64,000 bases of DNA, from contig DASTZZ010000125.1 in the NCBI GenBank assembly GCA_035764005.1, positions 1-64,000 on the forward strand, in the 5' to 3' direction. Source of the DNA: Terriglobales bacterium (lineage in GTDB: Bacteria; Acidobacteriota; Terriglobia; Terriglobales; Acidobacteriaceae). The notes below the pieces were generated by a model that searched no databases, had not been told where the DNA came from, and worked only from the letters and a program-made list of their open reading frames with translations. Positions 23,907-32,350 of this stretch are shown piece by piece. The stretch's first letter is position 1. Each line of letters opens with the position of its first letter. The translations under genes were made by a program, and so were the position numbers.

Positions 23907-24301
23907 TGATCGATGCCGACGTCATTATCGGTGGAGAAAAAGGCACTTTTGATCTCCGCCGCTGGCTGGCTTCTAGGCCTGATGATGAGTTCGAAATTGC
24001 GGCGATCACCGTAGCAGAGCTGTGGCATGGCGTGGAGCGAGCAACGGGCTCACACCGCCTGCGGCGCCAACAGTATCTTGAGCGAGTGATCGTGACGCTA
24101 TCCGTCGTTCCATATACTCAGCGCACAGCATATGAGCATGCGCGGATCTGGGCGGAGCTCGATTCGCGTGGGAAGATGATCGGCTACTACGATCTGATCG
24201 TCGCGGCAACCGCTTTGGAACGCCGAAGCCAGGTGGCCACCTTCAACAGGCGACACTTTGCTCAAATCGCCGGGTTGGACATCTTGGAGCCGCGTCTCTA
24301 G
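23897..24301 (+). CDS. vapC: VapC-like PIN-domain toxin (ribonuclease)
   Basis: A 134-residue PIN-domain protein. Acidic metal-binding residues are in place: D6/D8 in MIDADVI, E41 in TVAELWHG and D99 in IGYYDLIVAATA, with the conserved N117 in ATFNRRHF. VapC toxins cleave tRNA or rRNA when not bound by the antitoxin. Overlap with the Phd-like antitoxin gene fits a type II toxin-antitoxin operon. The internal Met4 is an alternative start. The key residues suggest an active toxin. Confidence 0.9.
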   Translation: MAIMIDADVIIGGEKGTFDLRRWLASRPDDEFEIAAITVAELWHGVERATGSHRLRRQQYLERVIVTLSVVPYTQRTAYEHARIWAELDSRGKMIGYYDLIVAATALERRSQVATFNRRHFAQIAGLDILEPRL

Positions 24302-24321
24302 TCCCTCCGCGAGCGAACATC

Positions 24322-24534
24322 TTAATTCCTACTCACTACGAATGGCGTATATCGGGTTGGTTTGTGCGGAATCATGGCTGGCAGAAATGCCGATCCCACA
24401 GCTACCAACAGTGCCATTGCTAATGCAATCGTAAAGCTGGTCGGATCGAAACTGCTGAGTTCGTAGATCTGTGAGCGCAGTAAATGCGCGATTCCCATCG
24501 AGAGGGGTGTTTCGCGTTTGTGTGATTCACCCAT
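24322..24534 (-). pseudogene. Remnant of an ADOP/MacB-type permease C-terminus
   Basis: YELSSFDPTSFTIALAMALL and VAVGSAFLPA resemble the last transmembrane helix of ADOP permeases (typically ...DPxTFxxVxLLLxxVALLACYLPARRA). The following family signature (ARRAxxxDPxxALRxE) is degraded to PAMIPHKPTRYTPFVVSRN. The rest of the ~800-residue gene is missing. It is probably a relic of a third permease copy. The similarity is short, hence moderate confidence. Confidence 0.45.
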
Positions 24535-24752
24535 TCGCTACCCCGCAAACGGTGCTGAAACGTCAGGCGACCCGCCGCGTAGAGCCGCTAGCGATACCGA
24601 TAAAAGGTTTGCGTTCATGAAGAACGGCCCACGAGAGCCTGCACTTCTCTTGTTGCACTTTGACGCGCATTCCATTATTGTTTCGCACCGCAGTAACTGG
24701 CAGCGACCGTTACAACCCTCAACCGCAACGCGAATCTGCCGAAGGAGGTTCT

Positions 24753-25109
24753 ATGGGCAAGTTTTGCCTGGCTGCGGTTTCGCTCTGGCATTTGCGGCGC
24801 TTGATCGGGTGTGTGCTGCTTCTCATTTTGGCTGGATTTCCGGCGCACGCTGCTTCTAACCATGCGAGCGCCGTTCTACATATTCAAATCACCGTCGTAC
24901 CGACCGTTCAAACGGCCACCTCCCAACCAAGCTCGACTAGCCCGACAGGCTCAGTCACTTATAATTTGCAGCCGGCAACGACGCCGAAAATGACATCATT
25001 AGTCACGATTCGGCCGATTTCCACTTCAGGTGATACGCAGAACGCGAACCCCAGCGGCCAATCCACAAAACGCGCAGTGCTGCAGACAACAACGGTGATC
25101 GTCGACTAG
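24753..25109 (+). CDS. Small secreted protein adjoining the pilus-like locus
   Basis: A 118-residue protein with a signal peptide (core LIGCVLLLILAGFPAHAA). The mature part starts ASNHASAVLHIQITVVPTVQ, a beta-strand-like stretch, and is then Ser/Thr/Pro/Gln-rich. A perfect AAGGAGG precedes the ATG by 6 bases, which fixes the start over an upstream Met. Its stop codon directly abuts the stop of the convergent usher-like gene. The VLHIQITVVP strand recalls secreted proteins found beside acidobacterial pilus genes, so a function in the same surface structure is possible but unproven. Confidence 0.7.
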   Translation: MGKFCLAAVSLWHLRRLIGCVLLLILAGFPAHAASNHASAVLHIQITVVPTVQTATSQPSSTSPTGSVTYNLQPATTPKMTSLVTIRPISTSGDTQNANPSGQSTKRAVLQTTTVIVD

Positions 25110-28100
25110 CTATTTCGGATTTGCGGTGCTGTTGAGCTTGAGCTGACGCAGACATTGCGCGATCTCGCCCAGCGATGGCAACTGATTGCAAACTTCGCGA
25201 GTCAGCACACCGTCGGGAGGCGCAGTAGGGGCAGCACCGCTTACATCTGCATGGGGCACCGCCGGCGGAATCGGAGGCGCGGACGCAGTATTGTCCGCCG
25301 CAGTCGTTCGGGATGGTGATTCAGTTGGCGCTATTGCTGGTATTGCGGAGACTTGAGTCTCAGCTGCAGAAGGTTCGGCCTGAAGCGAAGCGGGCGGTGT
25401 GGAGGAAACGGGCGGCTCTGTCGTTGTGGGTAAGGCTGGCTTCGTACTCGTCACAGCGGGCACCATCGGCACAGGCTTCATGTCGGTCGGTGTGGTCGCC
25501 ATCGGTGCTGCGTTGTTCCACGTCGCGGTAGTAGGCGTTTTGTCGAATTCGCGACTGAGATAAGGAAGCAAGTCTGAGTTCGTAATCACGATGGTGGCGC
25601 CCTGAATTTGCACTGGCTCTGCAGGCAAGGTCACCATGCCGCTGGGAACGTTCATTCCAGCGGAAACTGGCTTCACCGGAGTAACTGTCACCTTCAATTC
25701 TCCAGCGGGAAGATTGCGCAACAGGAATTTGCCATCCGCATCCGTGGTCGCGGTGGCGGGACCTGCGGCGATCTCTATTCCAGCCAGCGGAACCATCTTG
25801 AACTCCTGAGCAGGCGGTACGGCCGCGGGCTGATTGCCTGCTTTCGACCCTTTTCCCCGCTTGCGATCAGCCGCCTCAGCATTTGGAACTGCAGTCTTCA
25901 GCAGCACGGTTCCCGATATGGAACGAAGGGCCCGAACTGGAATGTCTTGGACGATTGTAGACACCGGGCTGACGTGAACGGCAACCGAATCGACAGGAGT
26001 GAGGTAGTTTGGCGGAATCGATGCTGGATCCAGCGAGAGCTTGTAATCTCCAGGCGGAACATCATCCAACTCAAAATCGCCGGAGCCGGCGGTTTGAATC
26101 TTGCGGACCTCTTTGCCGTTCTCGAGCAGCAGTTGAATATCCTGCATCCCTTTCGAATCCGGCTGGCGGGCGTTGTCGAAGCGCAGATCGTTATAGACGT
26201 TGCCCATAACGCGAGCGAAGTCGAGAATACCGAAGTTGACGACCGCAATTCGCTGCTGAATGAGATCAACATCGGCATCGCTGCGTGTAGTCATGCGTAC
26301 GGGATTGCGGAACTGCGTAAGGGCAATCGACACGTCATGCTGATCGGCGGAAACGGATGAAAACTTATATCGTCCCAGTTCATCAGTAATCGCGACTTCT
26401 CCATCGTCCAGCCTAACTTCGACTCCCTGCATTCCAGGTTCTCCCGAATTGAAATAGCCATTGATGTTGTTGTCGCGGAAGACCCGTCCTTCAATGATTC
26501 GGCTGCGATGGAAGAAGGCCAATGTTCCGGGCGCAGCCATAAAGGTCTTCTGGAATCCGAAGGAAAGAAGGGTTGTCCGTTGGGCTGTGTTGTGAACCGT
26601 ATCCCACAAAAACAGATTGTTGAGCGAGGAGCGGAACTGGAGCGTTGGGCGGAATTGGTAGCTGAACGTGTAGCCAAACGTCTGAGTCCAGTCGCTTGAA
26701 GAGCCGCCGTTTGCAGAGTGAGTTGCAGAGGCGGAAGGACTGAACCGAATCTTGGAGCCGAACTCAAAGATGGTGGAAACCGATATGCTTGTACCCGTTG
26801 GCTGCTCAGCCGCGAGCAGGGCCTTTATCTCGGGAGGAAAATTCGACGAGTCAATGAACCCTGACGGATCAGCCAGGAATTGGGCCTGCAGTGCGGGAGA
26901 GAGAAGGTTGAGCTCCTGGTTTAATTTTGACAGAAGCGAAGGCTGCACGCGGTCGTGCTCCACCCCTAGCAGTACAGTGTGGCGCTTAATCGGGAAGCTT
27001 ACCGTATCGCGAAGCGTCAGCCGGTCTTCCGAATTGATTTGGAGTGGATCCTGAATCGATCCGACAGTGACCTCTGCATTATTTCCCACCTGTGGTGCGA
27101 TTTGAGAATTCAGCGACACATCGTATCGGTTTCCGGTAGAGCTTGTACTGGTGAATCCTCCGGTATTCCGACTGTAGATGTAGTAGAAGCCGAGGTTCTC
27201 ACCGCGCGAGATTTGGTAAGAAATTCCCGGACTTAAGTAATCGCTGCTTCCGGGGACGCGGTAGATGAGTCCGGGAGTAATGTCGGTGTGCTCATAGTAC
27301 AGCCGTTGACTGAGGCGCTGCGTAATCCTGTAGTCCGTCTCTCCTTTGTAGGTGGACGTGCCGGAGAACAATGACTGGAGTTGCTGCAGCGGAAAGGTCT
27401 GCGTCGCTGCGATCGCGCTGGCGTACGCCGTCAAGCGATAAGAAGCATAGGAAAAATCGCCGCGCAGCATACGGCTGCCATCGTTGGCATATCCGGCTTG
27501 TCCGCCAAGTAATAGATCTTTTGTCAAGTGATAGCTGACGCCGCCAGTCTCCATGGCATAGGCGTTCCTGCGAATGCCCACAGGGAAATTCACCGGAATG
27601 TTTACGTAGCTTGCTCCGCCATAAAAGTTGAGCTTGTCAGTCTGCTCACGGCGAAAGCTGAATCCGGCCACATCGCGTGTACCGTTCAACGACAGGAAGT
27701 AATAAGGAGGTGTACTTCCTCCAAATAGCGAAAACTGATTACGATTGGAGCCGAGAGTGATTCCGGCGCCACGTAGCTCAACGTAGTTTCCAGAAGCAAA
27801 GTTGTTGATTCTGTCTTCTGGAGTTGCTCCTGTGATCGTCTGACTGAAATCGATCAGGCTGAATGAGAAGCCAGGTGAACGAAAGTTTAGTCCCGCGGTA
27901 CGCAGATTGGTTCCATGGCCGCCGAATTGATTGTTGTCCTCTACCTGGCTGTTGAAGTTCATCGCATGATCCCCAACGTGCTGTTCCCAGGCGAGGCTGC
28001 TCAGCAGTGTGTGGTTAGAGCTGTTGCCCGAAGTTGTCTGTACGTCTGAAGAGATGACACCGTGAGCCATTTCCGCCTGCCTGCGAAGCAGGCTCGGAGG

Positions 28101-28424
28101 TATCACGTTAACTGGTCGGTCGATCACATGGACCACAATGCTTACAGGCGCGCCATTTACGTATGCCAGAGCCACGGTTTCGCCGCGCGTTAGACCGACG
28201 AATTCGATCGTGTCACTCCCAATTTGGGCATGGGCGATATCTTCATCCAGCACAACCACTGTGCTCACTCCTGGAGCCACAATCGTTCTGGTGGATTTCC
28301 AGTAAACATCAACGCTCGATGGTGTCGTGGGTTCTACCGCGAACGCGCCGAGGGCGCACACGAAGATCATCAGCAGCAATCGAATGGCTGCTCCGACCAA
28401 ATCGTCGTAGCGCTTCAAGGGCAT
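25110..28424 (-). CDS. Usher-like outer-membrane protein with secretin-type N-terminus and SdrD_B-like domains
   Basis: An 1104-residue protein. After a signal peptide (~1-30), residues 38-107 (VDVYWKSTRTIVAPGVSTVV to VIDRPVNVIPP) match the N-terminal domain of pilus secretins (T2SS-T3SS_pil_N). Residues ~130-640 are a long run of alternating hydrophobic and Tyr/Ser-rich strands typical of an outer-membrane beta-barrel of usher size. Three SdrD_B/carboxypeptidase-regulatory-like domains follow, starting near IEGRVFRDNNINGYFNSGEP, MGNVYNDLRFDNARQ and ISGTVLLKTAVP. The C-terminus is a Pro/Thr-rich tail with EVCNQLPSLGEIAQCL. It is preceded by chaperone and pilin-like genes, so I infer an usher role. 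Classical FimD domain order is not present. Confidence 0.7.
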   Translation of the reverse strand: MPLKRYDDLVGAAIRLLLMIFVCALGAFAVEPTTPSSVDVYWKSTRTIVAPGVSTVVVLDEDIAHAQIGSDTIEFVGLTRGETVALAYVNGAPVSIVVHVIDRPVNVIPPSLLRRQAEMAHGVISSDVQTTSGNSSNHTLLSSLAWEQHVGDHAMNFNSQVEDNNQFGGHGTNLRTAGLNFRSPGFSFSLIDFSQTITGATPEDRINNFASGNYVELRGAGITLGSNRNQFSLFGGSTPPYYFLSLNGTRDVAGFSFRREQTDKLNFYGGASYVNIPVNFPVGIRRNAYAMETGGVSYHLTKDLLLGGQAGYANDGSRMLRGDFSYASYRLTAYASAIAATQTFPLQQLQSLFSGTSTYKGETDYRITQRLSQRLYYEHTDITPGLIYRVPGSSDYLSPGISYQISRGENLGFYYIYSRNTGGFTSTSSTGNRYDVSLNSQIAPQVGNNAEVTVGSIQDPLQINSEDRLTLRDTVSFPIKRHTVLLGVEHDRVQPSLLSKLNQELNLLSPALQAQFLADPSGFIDSSNFPPEIKALLAAEQPTGTSISVSTIFEFGSKIRFSPSASATHSANGGSSSDWTQTFGYTFSYQFRPTLQFRSSLNNLFLWDTVHNTAQRTTLLSFGFQKTFMAAPGTLAFFHRSRIIEGRVFRDNNINGYFNSGEPGMQGVEVRLDDGEVAITDELGRYKFSSVSADQHDVSIALTQFRNPVRMTTRSDADVDLIQQRIAVVNFGILDFARVMGNVYNDLRFDNARQPDSKGMQDIQLLLENGKEVRKIQTAGSGDFELDDVPPGDYKLSLDPASIPPNYLTPVDSVAVHVSPVSTIVQDIPVRALRSISGTVLLKTAVPNAEAADRKRGKGSKAGNQPAAVPPAQEFKMVPLAGIEIAAGPATATTDADGKFLLRNLPAGELKVTVTPVKPVSAGMNVPSGMVTLPAEPVQIQGATIVITNSDLLPYLSREFDKTPTTATWNNAAPMATTPTDMKPVPMVPAVTSTKPALPTTTEPPVSSTPPASLQAEPSAAETQVSAIPAIAPTESPSRTTAADNTASAPPIPPAVPHADVSGAAPTAPPDGVLTREVCNQLPSLGEIAQCLRQLKLNSTANPK

Positions 28425-28438
28425 GAATCAGGTTCTCG

Positions 28439-29260
28439 TCAATTACTTGCTGTTTTCGCTGGAACAGTAAATGCGATCTGGCGTGTCTCAACCTGGGAAC
28501 CGCCATAAACGAACGACAGCACAGCGGTGTAGTCGCCTGGCTTGAGATCGCCATTCCATTCCACCTTCATCGAATCTTTTTGCCCGGGTAAAAATCGCTT
28601 TGCATCGCTCTCCGCTTTGGCAACGAGCTTGTGTTCCGGATTCAGGATCGCCAATTTCGCCTGCGGAAACACGTGAGTGTTGCTCTTGTTGTCGACTGAG
28701 AACGTAAGTCTTAGCGCCTGATTGTCACTGGGCGGCACTAGTTTCAAGTCGTCGAGATTTACGTTGTAAGCTTCGGTGTCCTTTGCCGTGAGCAACACCA
28801 GGCATCCGAGCCGCATGTTCGTGAATATCTGCTTCCCATCCTGAGTCTGCTGGTTACTGGCGACCGGCTTCGATTCGACAAACAGAACGGCGTAATAGCC
28901 GCCACGAGCGTCCGCCGGAGGGGTGACTATTGCCTTCAGCTTTTGTGAAGCGCCAGAGGCCACTTCAAATTTGTCAGGAACAAACTGGATCCAGTTGGCG
29001 GCGGAGCGTGGAGAAGTACCCGGCGCATTGAATGTCTTTTCGTTCTTGTCGTTGTACCAGAAGTCAGTGATCTGGACATGTAGCTCAACCGCCTGGCTGC
29101 CTTTGTTTTGCACCGTGAGCGAATACTCAAACGGAACGCCAGGTTTGAAGTCCTCGACGATCTGCGCGGGCGCGAGCGCCAGCGATTGCGCAAACAACGG
29201 AGTCACGGCTGCCAGCAGCAGCGCAGCAAAAAAAAGCTTGGAAACAGTAGTTTTCATCAT
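28439..29260 (-). CDS. PapD-like periplasmic pilus chaperone
   Basis: A 273-residue protein with a signal peptide (LFFAALLLAAVTPLFAQ). The N-terminal domain (SLALAPAQIVEDFKPGVPFE, SLTVQNKGSQAVELHVQI) has the strand order of the first Ig-like domain of periplasmic chaperones. WIQFVPDKFEVASGASQKLK resembles the F1-G1 region, which donates a strand to subunits, and GGYYAVLFVESKP ends that domain. A second Ig-like domain (LRLTFSVDNKSNTHVFPQAK, VEWNGDLKPGDYTAVLSF) follows. It overlaps the upstream gene by 4 bases (ATGA) and precedes the usher-like gene by 14, so all are one transcript. Confidence 0.75.
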   Translation of the reverse strand: MMKTTVSKLFFAALLLAAVTPLFAQSLALAPAQIVEDFKPGVPFEYSLTVQNKGSQAVELHVQITDFWYNDKNEKTFNAPGTSPRSAANWIQFVPDKFEVASGASQKLKAIVTPPADARGGYYAVLFVESKPVASNQQTQDGKQIFTNMRLGCLVLLTAKDTEAYNVNLDDLKLVPPSDNQALRLTFSVDNKSNTHVFPQAKLAILNPEHKLVAKAESDAKRFLPGQKDSMKVEWNGDLKPGDYTAVLSFVYGGSQVETRQIAFTVPAKTASN

Positions 29261-30435
29261 TGCACCGTGATTGTGTAAGTGAGTGTTGCCTTGTCTGCTC
29301 CTGTGAACGAACCACCGCCGTTCGCGTTCGAAACAAACAATCCTAGATATTCCGTTATGGAACTTCCGTTACTGGCATTGCCTGTGATTTGCGTAGGTGC
29401 GCCTGAGCTCTTTGAGATTGCGTTGTAACCTGCGAATTGACTTTGAGAGTCATATAGCTTCAGCACAGCCGGATGGACGAAGTCGGTACTTACGTAGACC
29501 GTGATTTTCGTGTTGCTGAAACTTGAAAAACCACTGAAAGCCGGTTGGAGTAGATACGGCGTCGAATAGATCACTCCACCCGGAGCTTGTCCATTAATAA
29601 CGGTCAGGCCTGCTCCCGGACCGACGCCCAGTCCGTTCACAGTTCCAAAATTGGCGGCATAGTCGGTGGTTCCTCCAGCAGAAATCGGGAGTCCCGAAGG
29701 AGCAGTCGCTAGTTGAAGCTGGATTGCCTTTTGAATCGTTGTGCCTGGAGTATCTAAATTCAACAACGTATGACTGATGATTCCGTGCCGATTGTCATAA
29801 ACGTCGAACATCACCGTGGCCGTGTCTGGACTCACGATTGAGCCGTTGAAGCTCTGCACCAGGATTCCAAGATATGCGGTGTAATTCGTGCTCGTCGTTT
29901 GCAGAGGCAGTACGACAATATCGGCGGCCTGAGTATTCGGAAGTGCTGTATAACTGGCGAAGGTATTGCACGGACCTGGATACGCGCAGCTCATAAGTTG
30001 GATCACGCTGCTGGAATTGGAGAATGCAGAAGATATGTACGCATCAACTTCTGCAGGGTGGCCTGGATTCGCACCATTCAACACAATCGTGTATGGCGTG
30101 TAGTAAAACTCGCCACCTGCGACTGCGATCTTTTGTAGGCCGATGGGATTGCCAATTCCCAGACCATTTACAGCGCCGAAGCCCGCGTGATATGTCGGCG
30201 TAGGATTCGCAGGATTCGGACCAGAGAAAGTGATGCCTGCTCCGGAGGTCGCCAGGCCAATCGTTTGCGCGCTCGTGGGGAGTGCAACCGTGAAGAAACT
30301 ACAAGCTAGAAGAGTTAGGACGATCTCACGAGAGCGGTGAATTTGCTTCCCCAAACGCGACAATCCACGCTTCCCTTGATGCACTTTGCAGTCGGTCGGA
30401 GTGGATTGTTCACGTTGCTGAGGATTGTTGAGCAT
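29257..30435 (-). CDS. Two-domain pilin-like secreted protein (candidate tip adhesin)
   Basis: A 392-residue protein with a basic N-terminal extension and a signal sequence (VLTLLACSFFTVALPTSAQ). Two domains of about 165 residues share motifs with each other and with the 207-residue pilin-like protein encoded upstream. Examples are GAVNGLGIG versus GTVNGLGVG versus GTVDALAVS, and TEYLGLFVSNANGGG versus TRYIGVDIANTNGAG. Both proteins end with an alternating strand (TYTITVQ/TFTLTVN), as expected for donor-strand assembled subunits. One disulfide is possible (SCAYPGPC). A tandem-domain subunit is typical of a tip adhesin. A hairpin precedes the gene. Confidence 0.7.
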   Translation of the reverse strand: MLNNPQQREQSTPTDCKVHQGKRGLSRLGKQIHRSREIVLTLLACSFFTVALPTSAQTIGLATSGAGITFSGPNPANPTPTYHAGFGAVNGLGIGNPIGLQKIAVAGGEFYYTPYTIVLNGANPGHPAEVDAYISSAFSNSSSVIQLMSCAYPGPCNTFASYTALPNTQAADIVVLPLQTTSTNYTAYLGILVQSFNGSIVSPDTATVMFDVYDNRHGIISHTLLNLDTPGTTIQKAIQLQLATAPSGLPISAGGTTDYAANFGTVNGLGVGPGAGLTVINGQAPGGVIYSTPYLLQPAFSGFSSFSNTKITVYVSTDFVHPAVLKLYDSQSQFAGYNAISKSSGAPTQITGNASNGSSITEYLGLFVSNANGGGSFTGADKATLTYTITVQ

Positions 30436-30440
30436 TTCAT

Positions 30441-30466
30441 TTCCGGTTTTTGGGGGAGAACCGGAA
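30441..30466 (-). promoter_or_regulatory. Intercistronic stem-loop between pilin-like and tip-like genes
   Basis: An 8-bp stem (TTCCGGTT/AACCGGAA) with a 10-base loop lies 8 bases after the stop of the pilin-like gene and just before the start codon of the next. There is no U-tract. It could protect the upstream message end or reduce translation of the downstream gene, giving more of the first protein. Confidence 0.5.
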
Positions 30467-30474
30467 ACCCGAGC

Positions 30475-31098
30475 TTAGTTGACGGTTAATGTGAAAGTGA
30501 CGGTAGCTGTCTTCGCGCCATTCATACCCGCGCCGTTGGTGTTCGCAATGTCCACACCGATGTAGCGAGTCAGAGCCGTTCCGCTGGCAACTGCGCTGGC
30601 GATCGTGTCCTGAGCAGCCACATTCGTGCTCAGTGCCGAAAATCCATTTCCAGCCGGAGCAGCAGCCGAGTTTGCGGTATCACGAACGATCTTGACGTTC
30701 GCAGTGGTGAACGGAGTCGAAACATACGCGGTGATTACTGGATTCGCTGCGCTTGGCTGCGAAGCGTACGTCGGGTTCAGTTGATAGTCGGTGTAGTAGA
30801 CAGCATCGGTGCCGGTTTGCGCAGGAGTGAACTTCTGGCCGCAGAGCGCGTTGCTGACCGCCAAAGCATCGACCGTACCAAAGTCCATGGTGTAGTCCGG
30901 CGGCGCTCCACCGTTTGCGATTGCGCAGGCTGTTCCTGACGCGCCCTGGGTCAATGTGAGCTGAACCACAGAAACGACGTTTGCCGAAACCTGAAGTGTC
31001 GGTGAAACCGCGTTCGCATTTGTCGCGCTCGTGGCAGCAAATGTTGTGGAAGCCATCGTCAACAGGGTCGCCAAGATGGCCAGTGATGTGCGTTTCAT
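30475..31098 (-). CDS. Pilin-like secreted subunit (candidate major subunit)
   Basis: A 207-residue protein with a signal peptide (LAILATLLTMASTTFA). The mature protein starts with SPTLQVSANVVSVVQLTLTQ, a strand pattern like spore-coat-U/Csu-type or alternate chaperone-usher pilins. It has two cysteines (C58, C86) that can form the usual subunit disulfide and ends in TATVTFTLTVN. GAGGAG nine bases before the ATG fixes the start; an earlier in-frame Met lacks one. It is the first gene of a four-gene minus-strand operon (subunit, tandem subunit, chaperone, usher-like). Being first and single-domain suggests the major shaft protein. Confidence 0.75.
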   Translation of the reverse strand: MKRTSLAILATLLTMASTTFAATSATNANAVSPTLQVSANVVSVVQLTLTQGASGTACAIANGGAPPDYTMDFGTVDALAVSNALCGQKFTPAQTGTDAVYYTDYQLNPTYASQPSAANPVITAYVSTPFTTANVKIVRDTANSAAAPAGNGFSALSTNVAAQDTIASAVASGTALTRYIGVDIANTNGAGMNGAKTATVTFTLTVN

Positions 31099-31960
31099 CA
31101 GTTTGTTCTCCTCTTGAGTAATCCCTGTTGCCACTCGACGCCTCTGTCGCGTGGTTTAGGGGTAAATGCAAATCAGTACGGCTTTTACTGCGATGTTTCC
31201 GCCGCGTCAGCGGGCGCAAGGAACCGTTCCGTCCCGTGCACCTCGTCAACTACAGCCCGCACCTCGACCCAATTTGGGAATTCTTGAGGTTCCGAAAGGG
31301 TCTTGTACTTCGGGGTGCGTGGCCCAACATTAGGACGCTCTAATCCAGGGGTCAATGTAACGGGCGGGTGCGCACGAGTAACCTCCACCTTCGTGGAAGC
31401 TCAATGAGAATGGCAGTTCAGGTTAAAGATTCGGATCGCGAATGATGACCGAAGATATTGAAAACATGATGCTTGAACACGTCCTAAGATGGGAATTTGG
31501 CTCTCTGAATGCGATTGGAACATCGCCACTGCTAAGCGAAATCACTGGTAACCACCGTCACCAACGACATTGACGATTTCGATGCCTCAGCCGAGCAGGA
31601 TTGATCCTGGAGCTAGCGCAAAATTACCGAAGACGAGACAAAATTGCTCTTCCCAAATGACACAACCCGCTGCGGGAAATTTCACCGCAGCGGGTTGCCG
31701 GTACGCTGTTGAGATTGGCTTGAGGCGGTCACTCTATGTGAATGGCCTCTGCAAACCTCCAAACTAGCGGAGTTCGCCAGGTCTTTAGAGCTGAACGCCC
31801 TAAGCCTCAGCCACCTCACGTTTATTACTACTACCATCAGAACTTTGCATATGTATGGATCGCCCTCCTTTCCCGTGTAAGCCAAGAATAATGGGCTGAT
31901 TACCAGAAAGTCAATGGAGATCGGGTGATCGGGCCATCGGGTGATCTGCTGAAGTAAACA
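31099..31960. other. Gene-free stretch upstream of the pilus-like operon
   Basis: It must contain the operon promoter. A minus-strand frame starting with GTG (31388 to 31185, 67 codons) has fairly protein-like sequence (PNVGPRTPKYKTLSEPQEFP) but no family match, so I leave it unassigned. I looked for a cyclic-di-GMP riboswitch and saw none of its conserved core. A strong hairpin sits at 31664-31696, and a GATCGGGCCATCGGG word at about 31930. Confidence 0.45.
31664..31696. terminator. Strong perfect hairpin, terminator-like
   Basis: AACCCGCTGCGG pairs perfectly over 12 bp with CCGCAGCGGGTT around the loop GAAATTTCA. No U-run follows on either strand (TGTCATTTGG on the minus strand is the better side). 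It may be an orphan terminator of a lost gene. Confidence 0.45.
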
Positions 31961-31968
31961 GCACACTT

Positions 31969-32255
31969 AAAACATGACGCGGATTGCGCGGATGGGACGC
32001 GGATGAACGCGGAAATTAGAAAGAAAAAGATTGGCCCGCAATCGATCACTTAACCCTTTGCCAGAAGACCTGGAAAGTCAATCAAGGTGCGCAACCAGTC
32101 TGGTCACTTCCCGAGGGTAAACAGCGATTCTGAAAGGTGCGCGGAATACGGCGAATGCTTCCTTGCAGGTTCTCAACAAATGCTTACGTTGTCTGAACAG
32201 CTACTAAAGTTCCGCGTTCATCCGCGTCCCATCCGCGCAATCCGCGTCGTGTTTT
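31969..32255. mobile_element. Non-coding element with 49-bp terminal inverted repeats (MITE-like)
   Basis: The left end (31969-32017) and the complement of the right end (32207-32255) agree at 47 of 49 positions. Both consist of GCGGAT/CGCGGATG words. The 189 bases between show no gene. No flanking target-site duplication is obvious. Similar CACGGATNNCACGG words appear singly elsewhere in the window, as if fragments of a wider family. Confidence 0.6.
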
Positions 32256-32350
32256 CCGTTCTCACCGGATGATTGGGCCGCCGATTTTCCTTGCAACTTC
32301 TCTGCTTCACAGGGCGTAATAGCCACAGGTCCAATCACGTCAATTCTCTA

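Noticed and set aside
31099-31345. Possible cyclic-di-GMP riboswitch before the pilus-like operon
   Set aside because: I looked for the conserved core and tetraloop receptor sequence on the minus strand and did not find it.
31185-31388. 67-codon minus-strand frame upstream of the pilin-like gene
   Set aside because: Fairly protein-like, but GTG start, weak ribosome-binding site and no recognisable family; not enough to call a gene.
32087-32272. 61-codon frame inside and beyond the MITE-like element
   Set aside because: It reads through the right inverted repeat; not expected to be coding.
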